From Pseudomonas piscis (GTDB lineage Bacteria > Pseudomonadota > Gammaproteobacteria > Pseudomonadales > Pseudomonadaceae): a stretch of 64,000 nucleotides of DNA. The notes under the pieces are model-generated. The model saw only the letters and a list, made by a program, of their open reading frames with translations. It had not been told where the DNA came from and did not search any database. The stretch spans positions 1,984,001 to 2,048,000 of the forward strand of contig NZ_WHUV01000001.1 of assembly GCF_009380155.1 (NCBI RefSeq). The letters run 5' to 3'. The first letter of the stretch is position 1, and every line of letters starts with the position of its first letter. The position numbers and the translations under genes were made by a program. This document shows positions 18,857 through 27,756 of the stretch, piece by piece.

Positions 18857-19210
18857 TCATGGCCATAGGGCACTGAGGCTGGCTAGTACGCCATAACCGT
18901 TGATGGCCAGGGCTGCCAGTCGACTGCCTGGACCTGAGTAGTCGCGACGGTCGACTCGCCACAGGTGGCGCCACACACCACCCCAGCCGATCAACAGGGC
19001 GAACAGCAGCATGGCCAGTTGCAAACCACGCCGGTCGGGGCCGGCCCACAACCCCAGGCAGGCCCCGTAGAGCAGCAGCATGAGGATGCCGCTCCATGGC
19101 TTGACCGGCGTCAGGTAGCGACCGTGGCGCCGTTGGTGCAGCAGGCTGGCCAGGTTCATCGACAGCCCCAACGCCAAGTACAACAGTTGCGCAATGGGCA
19201 GGCTGTTCAT
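18857..19210 (-). CDS. Small integral membrane protein
   Basis: A 117-residue protein with about three to four hydrophobic helices (IAQLLYLALGLSMNLASLL, GILMLLLYGACLGLWAG, GLQLAMLLFALLIGWGGVW, and a last weak one). Family not recognised. It overlaps the stop of the M24 gene by four bases (ATGA), so it is the last gene of the leftward set and translationally coupled to it. Function unknown. Confidence 0.65.
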   Translation of the reverse strand: MNSLPIAQLLYLALGLSMNLASLLHQRRHGRYLTPVKPWSGILMLLLYGACLGLWAGPDRRGLQLAMLLFALLIGWGGVWRHLWRVDRRDYSGPGSRLAALAINGYGVLASLSALWP

Positions 19211-20415
19211 GACCGCCCCGCGATGCCCAGGGAGCGTTGCACCAGGTGCCCATACAGGCGTTGTCCGAGACCGCGCCGCCGCAACACCAGCGGCTCTTCG
19301 ACACCAGGGGCCCGGGTGAGCAGTTCATAACCGTCGTGGGTGATCAGCACTGTGTCCGAGTGGCGGTAGCCGCCGCAGCCCTCGATGTACAAGCCCGGCT
19401 CGATGGAGACCACCATGCCGGCCTCCAGCACGTCCTCGGAGCCTTCGGCCAGCCAGGGGCCCTCATGGTTGCCCAGGCCAAAACCGTGGCCAATGCGGTG
19501 CAGGCGCTGCTGCGGGTCGCCCATGCCCTGGGCGGCGAGGAACTGATTGACCCGGGCGTCGATTTCGGCACAGGGTCGGCCGGGGCGCAGCAGGCTCAGG
19601 CCGAGTTGGCGGGCACGCACCATCAGGTCGAACAACTGGCGTTCCTCAGGGCGTGGCGGCGCGGTGAAATAGGTGCGCTCGCTTTCGGCGGCATACCCGT
19701 TGACCCGGGTCAGCACCAGGGCGACATGGGGGCCTTCGAGCAGGCGGTCGTCCACCGCCGGCACCGAGTGCGGCTTGGCGCTCAGCGGGGCCGGGAAGCT
19801 GACCATGAGCACTCGGGTCGACAGCGCGTCCCAGTCCGGGGTCTCGCGGATGATCGCCTGCATCACCTTGCTGTTGCGGGCAAAACCCTCGGCCACGGTG
19901 GCCCCGTAGTAGGACTGCCTGAGCAGCTCCCGTACTCCCTGGTCGGCATAGCGCGCGGCATGGCGGATCATCTGGATCTCGTCCGGGCTTTTCACCTGGC
20001 GCAGGCGTTCCACCAGGCTCTGGTGGCGGCCGCCCAGCTCACCGAGAAATTGCGCCAGGGCGCTGGGGCAGGAGTCCTCGAAGATGAAGCCCGGCTCCAG
20101 GCCGCTGTATTCCAGGAGCGCCGAACGCCAGCACTGGCCGTCGGGGGCTGGGTAGTCGCGGTAGCAGTGGATCTGCTCCGGGTCTATGACACGGGCCTTC
20201 TTCAGGTGGTCGCGTTCGAGCAACGGCACGATGAAACGCAACTCGCCGTTGGTGCTGAGAATCAGGAAGAACGGGCGTTCCAGGGCCTCGAAGCTGGCCC
20301 CGCACAGGTAATAGATGCTGTCGCTGGCAGTGGCGACGAAGTGTCGGGCGCCCTGGCGTACCAACAGGTGTTGCAGGCGCTGGCGACGCGCCAGGTATTC
20401 ACGGTCTTGGATCAT
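19207..20415 (-). CDS. M24 family protein, creatinase-fold, metal ligands lost
   Basis: A 402-residue two-domain protein of the Xaa-Pro aminopeptidase/creatinase family. The C-terminal pita-bread domain keeps GHGFGLGNHEGPW and SIEPGLY. However, metal ligands expected for true aminopeptidases look replaced: the first Asp segment reads LVLTRVNGYAAESERTYF and the last Glu segment reads GGYRHSDTVLI. These resemble creatinase, which uses no metal. A histidine in AKPHSVP may match the creatinase catalytic histidine. It is therefore more likely a C-N hydrolase of creatinase type than a peptidase. It overlaps the MFS gene by four bases (ATGA). Confidence 0.75.
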   Translation of the reverse strand: MIQDREYLARRQRLQHLLVRQGARHFVATASDSIYYLCGASFEALERPFFLILSTNGELRFIVPLLERDHLKKARVIDPEQIHCYRDYPAPDGQCWRSALLEYSGLEPGFIFEDSCPSALAQFLGELGGRHQSLVERLRQVKSPDEIQMIRHAARYADQGVRELLRQSYYGATVAEGFARNSKVMQAIIRETPDWDALSTRVLMVSFPAPLSAKPHSVPAVDDRLLEGPHVALVLTRVNGYAAESERTYFTAPPRPEERQLFDLMVRARQLGLSLLRPGRPCAEIDARVNQFLAAQGMGDPQQRLHRIGHGFGLGNHEGPWLAEGSEDVLEAGMVVSIEPGLYIEGCGGYRHSDTVLITHDGYELLTRAPGVEEPLVLRRRGLGQRLYGHLVQRSLGIAGRS

Positions 20416-21674
20416 GACAAGCTCTCGAGGGCAACGGGGGAGGGGGCCCGGCCGAGCAGGGCGCGGCAGGCCAGGGCGCTGACCAGGGCGGTCAGCAACA
20501 GGTACAGGGCGGGCGCGTAGCGGATGCCGTAACCCAGGGCAGCGGTGGAAACCAAGGGGGCGAGGGCGCCGAACAGCGCCACCCCGAGGTTGTAGCCCAG
20601 GCCGAGGCCCAGGGCGCGCTGGCCGGTCATGAATAGGCCGCAGACGCGGCTGAAACTGCCGCCGACGAACAGCCCGAGGCCGATGCCATTGAGGCTCTGG
20701 AACAACAGGATGCTGCCCAGCCCCGGGTGAGCCAGCAACAGGCCATAGCCCGGCAGGCCTCCCAGGAGGATCACCGTCAGGCCGCCGTACATCGGCAGCG
20801 CCGGTCCCCTGCGGTCGCTGAGGTAGCCGCCCAGGACCACGCTGGCAGCGACGATCAGGCATGACAGGCTGGTGGCCAGCGAGGTGTCGAGCACAGGGAT
20901 GTCGAACGCCGCCTTGGCGAACGCCGGCATGAAGATCATCGACAAATACAGCGACGAGGTGCCCAGGGAGGTCAGGCCGATGACCACCAGCACCGCGCGC
21001 CAGTCGATGGGGGCATTGGCCCCGGGGTGCTGGCGGCGGGCCTGGCTGAAGGCCCGGGACTCCTCCATGCCGGCCCGGACCCAAAGCCCCAAGGGCACGA
21101 TGCACAGGCCGATCAGGAAGGCCAGGCGCCAGCCGTGGCGCTCGGCCTCGACCGGGCCCATCAACAGGTAGATCAGCACCGCCAGCAGGGCGCCAAAGGC
21201 CAGGGCCAGGTAGGTGGAGACGATGAAGAAACTGCCATACAGCCCCTTGCGTCCCGCCGGGGCCACTTCCATGAACATCGCCGAGGCGGCGCCGTATTCC
21301 CCCGAGGCCGCCAGCCCTTGCAGCAGCCGACCCAGCAGTACGCACAGCGCGCCCACCAGGCCGGCACTGGCGTGGCTCGGGGCGGCGACGATCAGCAAGG
21401 TGCCGGCCCCCATCAGCAGGAAGGTCAGGATCAACGCCGCCTTGCGCCCCTTGGCATCGGCATAACGACCGATGAAGTAGGCCCCCAGGGGCCGGGTGAC
21501 GAAGCCACTGGCGAAGGTGGCGATGGTCGCCAGCAGGGCCAGCAGCGGGTTGCCGGGGGGAAAGAAAGTCAGGGCGATGGCCGTGGAGAAGAATCCGTAG
21601 AGGGTGAAGTCCAGCCATTCGAAGAAGTTGCCCAGGGCGGTGGCGAACAGGGTCTTTCGGGTGGTCTTGTGCAT
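20412..21674 (-). CDS. MFS transporter (MHS/proline-betaine porter type)
   Basis: A 420-residue carrier with about 12 transmembrane helices. The N-terminus ATALGNFFEWLDFTLYGF is characteristic of the metabolite:H+ symporter group (ProP, KgtP). The loop after helix 2 carries RPLGAYFIGRYADAKGRKAAL, the MFS signature. Substrates of relatives are small carboxylates or betaines. It lies between the M24 gene (overlapping) and DUF1329, so it probably brings the cluster's substrate or product across the inner membrane. Confidence 0.88.
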   Translation of the reverse strand: MHKTTRKTLFATALGNFFEWLDFTLYGFFSTAIALTFFPPGNPLLALLATIATFASGFVTRPLGAYFIGRYADAKGRKAALILTFLLMGAGTLLIVAAPSHASAGLVGALCVLLGRLLQGLAASGEYGAASAMFMEVAPAGRKGLYGSFFIVSTYLALAFGALLAVLIYLLMGPVEAERHGWRLAFLIGLCIVPLGLWVRAGMEESRAFSQARRQHPGANAPIDWRAVLVVIGLTSLGTSSLYLSMIFMPAFAKAAFDIPVLDTSLATSLSCLIVAASVVLGGYLSDRRGPALPMYGGLTVILLGGLPGYGLLLAHPGLGSILLFQSLNGIGLGLFVGGSFSRVCGLFMTGQRALGLGLGYNLGVALFGALAPLVSTAALGYGIRYAPALYLLLTALVSALACRALLGRAPSPVALESLS

Positions 21675-21741
21675 CGTGGTAGCCCATGCGCGATGTGGTG
21701 GCAGAAGTGCGGGCGCCAGGGGCTACCCGCATGGATGACGA

Positions 21742-23109
21742 TCAGCGCCCGCTCAAGCGCGGCAGGTCGCTGGGCTTGAAGGCGCCGGGATCGCCGGGCG
21801 CCGCCAGGAAGCGGATCACTCCGGGCTGTTCATTGCTCAGGCCCTGGGCCTGGTAGCGGCGCGATTGCAGGTCGTGGAACACATCCACTGCACTCATCAC
21901 TGCCGGCAGGTTGTAGTAGTTCACCAGGTAGGCCATGGACACCCGCCACAGCTCGCCGCGGTTGTCGAACTTGTCGGCCACGGCAATGCTCCAGCTGTCC
22001 TCGTCCAGGTACAGTCGGCGCTTGGAGTACAGGTGCCGGGCCCCGGGCTTGAGGGTCGCCTCGATCACCCACACCCGATGCAGTTCGTAGCGGGTGTGGT
22101 CGGGGTTCAGGTGGCCCGGGCGCAACAGGTCGCTGTACTTGAGGCGTTTGTCCAGCAAGCGGTAGCTGTTGTAGGGGATGTACAGCTCCTGCTTGCCCAG
22201 CAGCTTCCAGTCGTAGCGGTCGGGGGAACCGTTGAACATTTCGGTGTCGTCGGCGGTACGCAGACCATCGGAGCTGCCGATAGGGGTGTCGTAGGCGATG
22301 GTCGGGGCGCGACGTACGCGGCGCTGGCCGGGGTTGTAGCCCCAGGCCTGGCGTGGGTTGTCCAACTGGTTCAACGGCTCGTGGACCAGCACCGCTTCCC
22401 CGGCCAGGCGCGCCGGGGCCCGGGCGATGCCCAGGTAGTAGTAGAGGGTGTCGCCCAGGCTGCTGGCGTCCTTGCCGGGCTGGTTGTAGAGCGAGTAGTA
22501 GCGCACGTCCAGCAGGCTGGGGACGAAGCTGCCGTCGCGTTGTACGGCGATGTCCGCGGTGCTGCGTTCAAGGTAGGTGCCGTTGAACTTGAGAATGTGG
22601 TTCCACACCGCCTCCAGTCCCGATTGCGGGATTGGAAAGGGCACCCCACCGTAGGCATGGCTGACGCTGGCGCCGCCTTCGCCGAGCTTGGCATTGAAGG
22701 CGTTGCGACGGATGTTGTCGTACACCCATTGGGGCGCCGCGCCGCTGCGCCGGGTGGGGTAGACCGGCATGCGGAAGGTGTCGGGGTAGGCCTTGAAGAG
22801 TGCCAACTGGCCCTGGCTCAGGTGCTCGCGGTACTGCTCGGCATTCTTGCTGTCGATGGTGAACAACGGCTGGTCGGTGGCGAACGGGTCGAGGTAGGCA
22901 TCACCCTCCCGGTAGCCTTGTGGAGCTTGGGTGAGGCCGCCGGTCCAGGCCGGGATGCTGCCGTCGGCGTTGCCTTGTTCCTGGGCTCCGAGCGGCGTCA
23001 GGCGCTGGCCGTTGCCGGCGCCGAGGCCGGGCCCCGGGCTGGCGGCCAGGCAGAGGGAGGTCAGGGCGGCCAGGCCGAGGCCTGCCACCAGTGAGTGGAA
23101 TCTGTGCAT
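21742..23109 (-). CDS. DUF1329 family outer-membrane-associated protein
   Basis: A 455-residue protein with signal peptide (MHRFHSLVAGLGLAALTSLCLA) and the DUF1329 start GQRLTPLGAQEQGNADGSIP. The family has a LolA/LolB-like fold and is nearly always encoded next to DUF1302. It is thought to take part in handling hydrophobic compounds at the outer membrane. Here it follows DUF1302 with an 11-base gap. No RND/MMPL exporter, the usual third partner, is present; an MFS carrier takes that place. Confidence 0.9.
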   Translation of the reverse strand: MHRFHSLVAGLGLAALTSLCLAASPGPGLGAGNGQRLTPLGAQEQGNADGSIPAWTGGLTQAPQGYREGDAYLDPFATDQPLFTIDSKNAEQYREHLSQGQLALFKAYPDTFRMPVYPTRRSGAAPQWVYDNIRRNAFNAKLGEGGASVSHAYGGVPFPIPQSGLEAVWNHILKFNGTYLERSTADIAVQRDGSFVPSLLDVRYYSLYNQPGKDASSLGDTLYYYLGIARAPARLAGEAVLVHEPLNQLDNPRQAWGYNPGQRRVRRAPTIAYDTPIGSSDGLRTADDTEMFNGSPDRYDWKLLGKQELYIPYNSYRLLDKRLKYSDLLRPGHLNPDHTRYELHRVWVIEATLKPGARHLYSKRRLYLDEDSWSIAVADKFDNRGELWRVSMAYLVNYYNLPAVMSAVDVFHDLQSRRYQAQGLSNEQPGVIRFLAAPGDPGAFKPSDLPRLSGR

Positions 23110-23120
23110 GGGAGTCTCCG

Positions 23121-25103
23121 TCAGAAGGCGTATTTGAGGGTGAGGCCGACGTTGTCGCGGTCGCGGCTGACGTTGCTGCGTCCTGCGCCGTAGAAGTTGG
23201 TGTATTGCAGTTCCGCTTCGATCGAGGCCAGGTAGCTGGCACGCACGCCCAGGGTGTAGGCCTTGCGGCCCTCGATGAAATTGCCGCCGGAATAGGAGTT
23301 GCCGAGGAAGTCGTCCTTGTAGACCAGGTAGGGCGAGACATTGACCCCGGCCAGGAAGTCGTTCCAGGTGCCGCTCAACAGCAGCGTGGCGCCGTAGGCA
23401 TTGCGGTCGATCTGCTGGTCGCGGCCGTAGCCGGCGCTGTATTCCTTGTTGGCCCGGCCGGTGTAGTAGCGGAGGCTGCCGTCGAAGGCGCGGTATTGCA
23501 GGCTGCTGCCGCGCACGTGTTCGGAGGCCACTTCCAGGGTGCCGGTCAGGGCATCGAACGACAGCATCGGGCCGAAGCTGTAGATCGTGCCCAGGGAGGC
23601 GTTCCAGGCTTCGACCCGTTCGTAGTTGTGCAGTGGCCGGCCGATGCCCACCTGTTCGCCGGCCACCGTGGCGCTCTGCCCGGCGAGAATCCGCGCCGCC
23701 TGGCTGAAGCTGTCGTACACCGTGTCGTTGAGCGCTGCCTTGGCGATCGGCAGGTTGGGCCGGTAGGCCAGTTCACCGAATAGCGAGGCCTGGCCCAGGG
23801 AGGTGTTGAAGCTCAGGCCATACATCTGGATGTCCTCGGGATACTCGCGGCTGGCGGTGGTGAGGTTGCCCAGCTCGACGCTGGAGGCACCATCGACCAG
23901 GCCCAGCAGCGGCCCGAGGGCCGGGTTGCCGGCGGCGGCCCGGCGCAGGGCGGCGTAGCTGCCGAAAGCGCCACCGCTCAGGGCGCCGACCAGGGCATCG
24001 GGGTCGGCCCGGCCGTGAGCGATGGAGGAGGTCACCATCGGGTCCTTGGCGTGGTAGTTGACGAAGTACGCCCCGAACTGGGTGGCATTCAACGACTCGG
24101 CGAAATAGCGCAGGGCCACGCCGAACTGGCCGCTGTCGCGGGCCTCCAGGTCCTTGCCGATATGGGCCACCTGGAAGTTGCCCTGGCCATCCAGGTATTG
24201 CGTCCCCTGGTAGCCGCCCAGACTGCGAGCGACGATGGACCGGTACTGGCCCTGGAAGGCCGTGCTGGCCAGGGCCGGGCTGTTGGTATAGGCGGTATTG
24301 CTGCCGGGTACGAACAGGTCCGATTCGGAGAAGAAGGTGCCCACCGGATCGTATTGCGACTCCTGCCATTTCCATTGGTAGAACACTTCGCTGCTGAGGT
24401 TCTCGCTGAGGTCGAACTTCAGGCTCAGGCTCTCCAGGGGCACCAGCACTTCCTTGATTTCCGAGCCGGGCAGGCGCAGGCGGGACACATTCAGCGGGTT
24501 GGTGGTGTTGATCCCGCCGCGATAGAACAACCCTTCGCCCCAGTTGAACACCTGGCGCCCGGCCCGGGCCGAGAGATTGTGCCCGGCCACTTGCCAGTCG
24601 CCATGGACGTAGGCGTCCAGCAGCTCGATGTCGCTGCCGGCGTGGTCCCGGGTCTGGCGGGTGAAACGCGAGTCATGGGGGTAGTTCTGGCTCGGCTGCT
24701 CGGGGCGGTCGTGGGCGCGGTAGTCGTTGCCCCGGTCCATGATCCGGGTGTCGTAGAACGCACTGCCGCGCAGCAGGGCGCCATAGTTCTGGTACTTCAG
24801 CGCCAGTTCCGAGGTCAACTTGAATACTTGCGAGACCGTACCGGTGCTGAAGTTGCGATTGCCGTCATTCTGGTTGAATGCATCATTGTTCTTGTCGGCG
24901 CCCTGGACCCGCCAGATCTGTCCATAGGACAGGGTCGAGTCCAGTTGCGCCGACAATTCGCTGCCCGCCGGGGAGAGCTCCAGGGACCAGGCCGGGGCGC
25001 TGCCCAGGGCCAGGCCGAGCAGGGCGGCCAGGGATTGCACGGAGATGCCGGGCACCGGCCCGGTGCCGGACCTGCGCTTCTGGTCATTGCGGTAATCGTT
25101 CAT
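23121..25103 (-). CDS. DUF1302 family outer membrane protein
   Basis: A 660-residue protein. After a basic start and hydrophobic segment (VQSLAALLGLALGSAPAWS) comes a long beta-rich sequence ending VGLTLKYAF, with terminal aromatic residue as in outer-membrane barrels. Motifs such as LSARAGRQVFNWGEGLFYRG match DUF1302. It is the first gene of the leftward set and the promoter region opposite the TetR gene presumably drives it. Likely an outer-membrane channel for a hydrophobic or bulky organic compound; evidence for substrate is lacking. Confidence 0.9.
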   Translation of the reverse strand: MNDYRNDQKRRSGTGPVPGISVQSLAALLGLALGSAPAWSLELSPAGSELSAQLDSTLSYGQIWRVQGADKNNDAFNQNDGNRNFSTGTVSQVFKLTSELALKYQNYGALLRGSAFYDTRIMDRGNDYRAHDRPEQPSQNYPHDSRFTRQTRDHAGSDIELLDAYVHGDWQVAGHNLSARAGRQVFNWGEGLFYRGGINTTNPLNVSRLRLPGSEIKEVLVPLESLSLKFDLSENLSSEVFYQWKWQESQYDPVGTFFSESDLFVPGSNTAYTNSPALASTAFQGQYRSIVARSLGGYQGTQYLDGQGNFQVAHIGKDLEARDSGQFGVALRYFAESLNATQFGAYFVNYHAKDPMVTSSIAHGRADPDALVGALSGGAFGSYAALRRAAAGNPALGPLLGLVDGASSVELGNLTTASREYPEDIQMYGLSFNTSLGQASLFGELAYRPNLPIAKAALNDTVYDSFSQAARILAGQSATVAGEQVGIGRPLHNYERVEAWNASLGTIYSFGPMLSFDALTGTLEVASEHVRGSSLQYRAFDGSLRYYTGRANKEYSAGYGRDQQIDRNAYGATLLLSGTWNDFLAGVNVSPYLVYKDDFLGNSYSGGNFIEGRKAYTLGVRASYLASIEAELQYTNFYGAGRSNVSRDRDNVGLTLKYAF

Positions 25104-25201
25104 CGTGCCCCTCTTTTTTTATAATTGATCAGGCAGTAGATCGCTGTCGGCCGAATCTGCGGATTCGTCCGTTAGTTATTTTTATAGATAACCAAAAAGT
25201 G

Positions 25202-25217
25202 CGTACCATTTGGTACG
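25202..25217. promoter_or_regulatory. Candidate TetR operator
   Basis: CGTACCA-TT-TGGTACG, a perfect 7-base palindrome with 2-base centre, midway between the DUF1302 gene and the TetR gene. On the minus strand it overlaps a plausible -35 region for the DUF1302 promoter (a TATAAA box lies about 16 bases downstream). Binding by the adjacent TetR protein is inferred. Confidence 0.6.
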
Positions 25218-25368
25218 TAAATGCTATTCTCTGGCCGTTTTTAAAGTCAACGAAATTTTTCCAGGCGTTTTGCAGTGCACAGCGTTGTGCAACAAAGCGC
25301 TTGCCTGGGGCGGCGGGCAATGGAAGGATCGCCGGGCTCTGGGTCCGGTGTGCAGAAGAGGAAAGCGG

Positions 25369-25974
25369 GTGAGCGATACACACAAGGCAACACGCAGCGC
25401 CACGGTGAAGAAGGCGCCGATCGACGTGCTCAACAAGGTACTGGACGATGCCCTGAAACATGGCTTCGCCTTTCGTTCGTTGCGGGCGATCGCCGAGACG
25501 GCGGGGATCAGCCATCGCATGCTGATCTATCACTTCGGCAGCCAGGAAGGGCTGTGGGCGGCGATCATCGACAAGGTCCGGGTTTCCGAAACCCTGTTGT
25601 TCGAAGCCGAGGCCGAACGAGTGGATTCACCCGAGGCGCTACGGGCGCTGCTCACTTCCTTCTGGCAGCGCTACACCTCGGAGCAGTTCCTGCCGTTCTA
25701 CCAATTGCATTTCGAGACCTACAGCTATGCCTTGCGCCATCGCGAGGAATGCGCCGGTTTTCTCGACGGTGTGGTGAGCACCTGGGTCGAGATGCTCGCG
25801 CCGCTGTTCGTACGCGCCGGCTTTGCTGCCGAAGCAGCGCAGCATCGTGCACGCATGGTGTTGGCGGCGACCCGGGGTTACCACCTGGACCTGATCACCA
25901 GCGGTGACCGGGCGGCGGTGGAGGCTTCGGCCCAGGCCATGGTCGAGGTGGTGTGCAGCCCGCTCCGTCCCTGA
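25369..25974 (+). CDS. TetR family transcriptional regulator
   Basis: A 201-residue regulator. The N-terminal helix-turn-helix is visible as FRSLRAIAETAGISHRMLIYHFGSQEGLW. The C-terminal ligand domain is not of a subfamily I recognise. GTG 25369 is chosen because AGAGGAAA stands at proper spacing; upstream sequence up to 25210 is open but reads as promoter DNA. It diverges from the DUF1302-DUF1329-MFS-M24 set and is the likely repressor of it and of itself. The inducer is probably the compound taken up by the set. Confidence 0.87.
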   Translation: MSDTHKATRSATVKKAPIDVLNKVLDDALKHGFAFRSLRAIAETAGISHRMLIYHFGSQEGLWAAIIDKVRVSETLLFEAEAERVDSPEALRALLTSFWQRYTSEQFLPFYQLHFETYSYALRHREECAGFLDGVVSTWVEMLAPLFVRAGFAAEAAQHRARMVLAATRGYHLDLITSGDRAAVEASAQAMVEVVCSPLRP

Positions 25975-26048
25975 CGGCGATGGGTGCCGCGCTCACGTTT
26001 TGCGTCCGCTACGCGGCTGTGCGCAGCTTGCGGCAGCGGCCACCGAGG
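25974..26048. repeat. REP-type repeat
   Basis: Contains GCGCTCACGTTTTGCGTCCG and ends in CAGCTTGCGGCAGCGGCC. Near-copy of the second half of the repeat at 18748-18850. It separates the TetR gene from the convergent cobalamin-uptake genes. Confidence 0.7.
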
Positions 26049-26070
26049 CAGGGCCGCTGTCGTTGTGCGC

Positions 26071-27000
26071 TCATTCCTGTGGCGGGTGCAGGTGCCGGGC
26101 CAGTTCCAGGGCGGTGCGGGCGCTGGCGATACCGGGGACCAGCTGGGTGAAGGGGATGTCGATCAGGCGTTGCTCGCGCACTGCCCGCAGCCGCGACAGC
26201 ACCGGATCGCTGTGCAGCAGGCGGCGCTTGCGCGCGGCCGGCGACCACAGGGCATCGGCCAGCAGCATCACGTCCGGGTCGTTGGCCAGCAGGGTCTCGC
26301 TGTCCACCACCAGGCGCGGGCGGTCGATGGCGGCGAAGCTGTTGCGGGCTCCGGCGGCTTGCAGCAATACCCCGACAAAACCGCGCCGACCCTGGCTGGC
26401 CAGGCCGTTGACCTCGCTGTCCAGGTAGAACACCGAGGGCTGGGGTTGGTCCTGGTACAAGGCCCGGGCCGAGGCGAGGTCGGTATCCATCTGGGCAATC
26501 AACTGCCGTGCCCGTTCCTGCTTGCCCAACAACTGGCCCAGGGTCAGCAGGTCGCGGCGGATGTGCCCGAAGTAGTCCTCGTCATGCCCGGCGCAGGCCG
26601 ACTCCAGCAGGTAGCTGCCGACGCCGATGGCGCCCAGGCGCTCGCGGGAGCTGAAGTTGTTGGGGAAGGCCGAGGCGAAACCGCCCACCACCAGGTCGGG
26701 CTTGAGGCTGTACAGCACCTCGGCCGACGGGTATTGGCGGGCGATCACCGGCACCCCGTGGTAGTGCCCCTGGGCCATGGCCTGGCCATCGTCGTCCAGG
26801 TAGGCGACGCCGATCAGCGCCGGCCCGGCGCCCAGGGCCAGCAGCAGGTCGGCGCTGTGCTGGTTGAGGGCGACGATGCGCTGCGGGGTTCCGGGGCTGG
26901 GCCAGCTCTTGCCGCAGTTTTCGTAGCTGCCGGCCAGGGTCGGCCCACTGGCCAGCCACAGCAGGATGGCCAGGCACCTGGCCCGGGTTGTCCTAGGCAT
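26071..27000 (-). CDS. Periplasmic binding protein, BtuF-like
   Basis: A 309-residue protein with signal peptide (MPRTTRARCLAILLWLASGP). The body is a class III periplasmic binding fold (PQRIVALNQHSADLLLALGA, then GAIGVGSYLLE and DVMLLADALW). Such proteins carry cobalamin or ferric siderophores to an ABC importer. Because the operon is headed by a cobalamin riboswitch and a BtuB-type receptor, cobalamin or a cobinamide precursor is the likely ligand. No permease or ATPase is next to it. Its start overlaps the stop of the upstream gene. Confidence 0.8.
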   Translation of the reverse strand: MPRTTRARCLAILLWLASGPTLAGSYENCGKSWPSPGTPQRIVALNQHSADLLLALGAGPALIGVAYLDDDGQAMAQGHYHGVPVIARQYPSAEVLYSLKPDLVVGGFASAFPNNFSSRERLGAIGVGSYLLESACAGHDEDYFGHIRRDLLTLGQLLGKQERARQLIAQMDTDLASARALYQDQPQPSVFYLDSEVNGLASQGRRGFVGVLLQAAGARNSFAAIDRPRLVVDSETLLANDPDVMLLADALWSPAARKRRLLHSDPVLSRLRAVREQRLIDIPFTQLVPGIASARTALELARHLHPPQE

Positions 27001-27745
27001 CGCCGGGCACTCCATAGGGAGCGGCGATCTGCAACTGGGCGACGGGCTCGCCTGCCAACAGGTGCCCCTCCACCAGTTGCAGCACCTGGCTGTCGTTCTC
27101 GACCCGGTACCAGCAGCCATCCGGGTGCACGGTGAGCACCGGTCCCAGGTTGCAGGGGAACTGGCAGGCGGTGCGGGTCAGCAGCACGCCTCCGGGCTTC
27201 TCCATGAGGTCAAGGCGCAGCAGCTCGCGACGCAGGGTCTTCCACAAGGGCAGGGCGCCGCGCCGGACGCAGCGCGGGCCGGTGCAGAGCAATACCTGGC
27301 GGGCGTGGGGCGGCACCTGCGACCAGTCCGGATCGCTGGCCACCGGGTTGACCTGGTCGCATGGCAGGTGGCGTTCGCGCTGGGCGATGCTGGCCCAGGC
27401 CAGGGCCGCATCCAGCCCCCGGCGACCCAGGGCCTGGGCGGTGACCCACAGCCGTGGCGCCTGGGAGTGGGCACGGGCGCGGCGTCCCAGTTCATCGCGC
27501 AGCCAGTCCAGGTAGGCGCTGTCGGAGCTGGGTTCCAGGTCCACCACCAGCAGCGCCGCGCCAGCCTTGGCCAGCGTTTCGTCCAGGGCAGCCCAGAGGC
27601 TGTCGAAACCGTCCAGGGTATCGATCACCCGGGTCTCGACGCTGTCGTCGCGCAGGCCCTCGAGCTCGCGGCAGAAGGCCTGGCCGAGGGCGCCACCCAG
27701 CAGACCGGGACCGACGAACAACACCCGTTGATAGTGTTCATGCAT
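26993..27745 (-). CDS. (2Fe-2S) thioredoxin-like ferredoxin in cobalamin cluster
   Basis: A 250-residue cytosolic protein. The C-terminal part has the cysteine pattern of thioredoxin-like [2Fe-2S] ferredoxins: CTGPRC (C-x4-C) and TACQFPCN (C-x3-C). The N-terminal 130 residues (RVLFVGPGLLGGALGQAF...) resemble no family I can name with certainty; a CbiX/chelatase-like fold is possible. Similar proteins occur in B12-regulated clusters of Pseudomonas, where they may supply electrons for cobalt reduction. That role is inferred from context. It overlaps the next gene by 8 bases. Confidence 0.75.
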   Translation of the reverse strand: MHEHYQRVLFVGPGLLGGALGQAFCRELEGLRDDSVETRVIDTLDGFDSLWAALDETLAKAGAALLVVDLEPSSDSAYLDWLRDELGRRARAHSQAPRLWVTAQALGRRGLDAALAWASIAQRERHLPCDQVNPVASDPDWSQVPPHARQVLLCTGPRCVRRGALPLWKTLRRELLRLDLMEKPGGVLLTRTACQFPCNLGPVLTVHPDGCWYRVENDSQVLQLVEGHLLAGEPVAQLQIAAPYGVPGDA

Positions 27746-27756
27746 GTCGGTCGGCC

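Noticed and set aside
19207..21732. A single 841-codon minus-strand frame that would fuse an N-terminal extension to the M24 protein
   Set aside because: The region 20412-21674 clearly encodes the MFS transporter in another frame, and the M24 protein has its own start at 20415.
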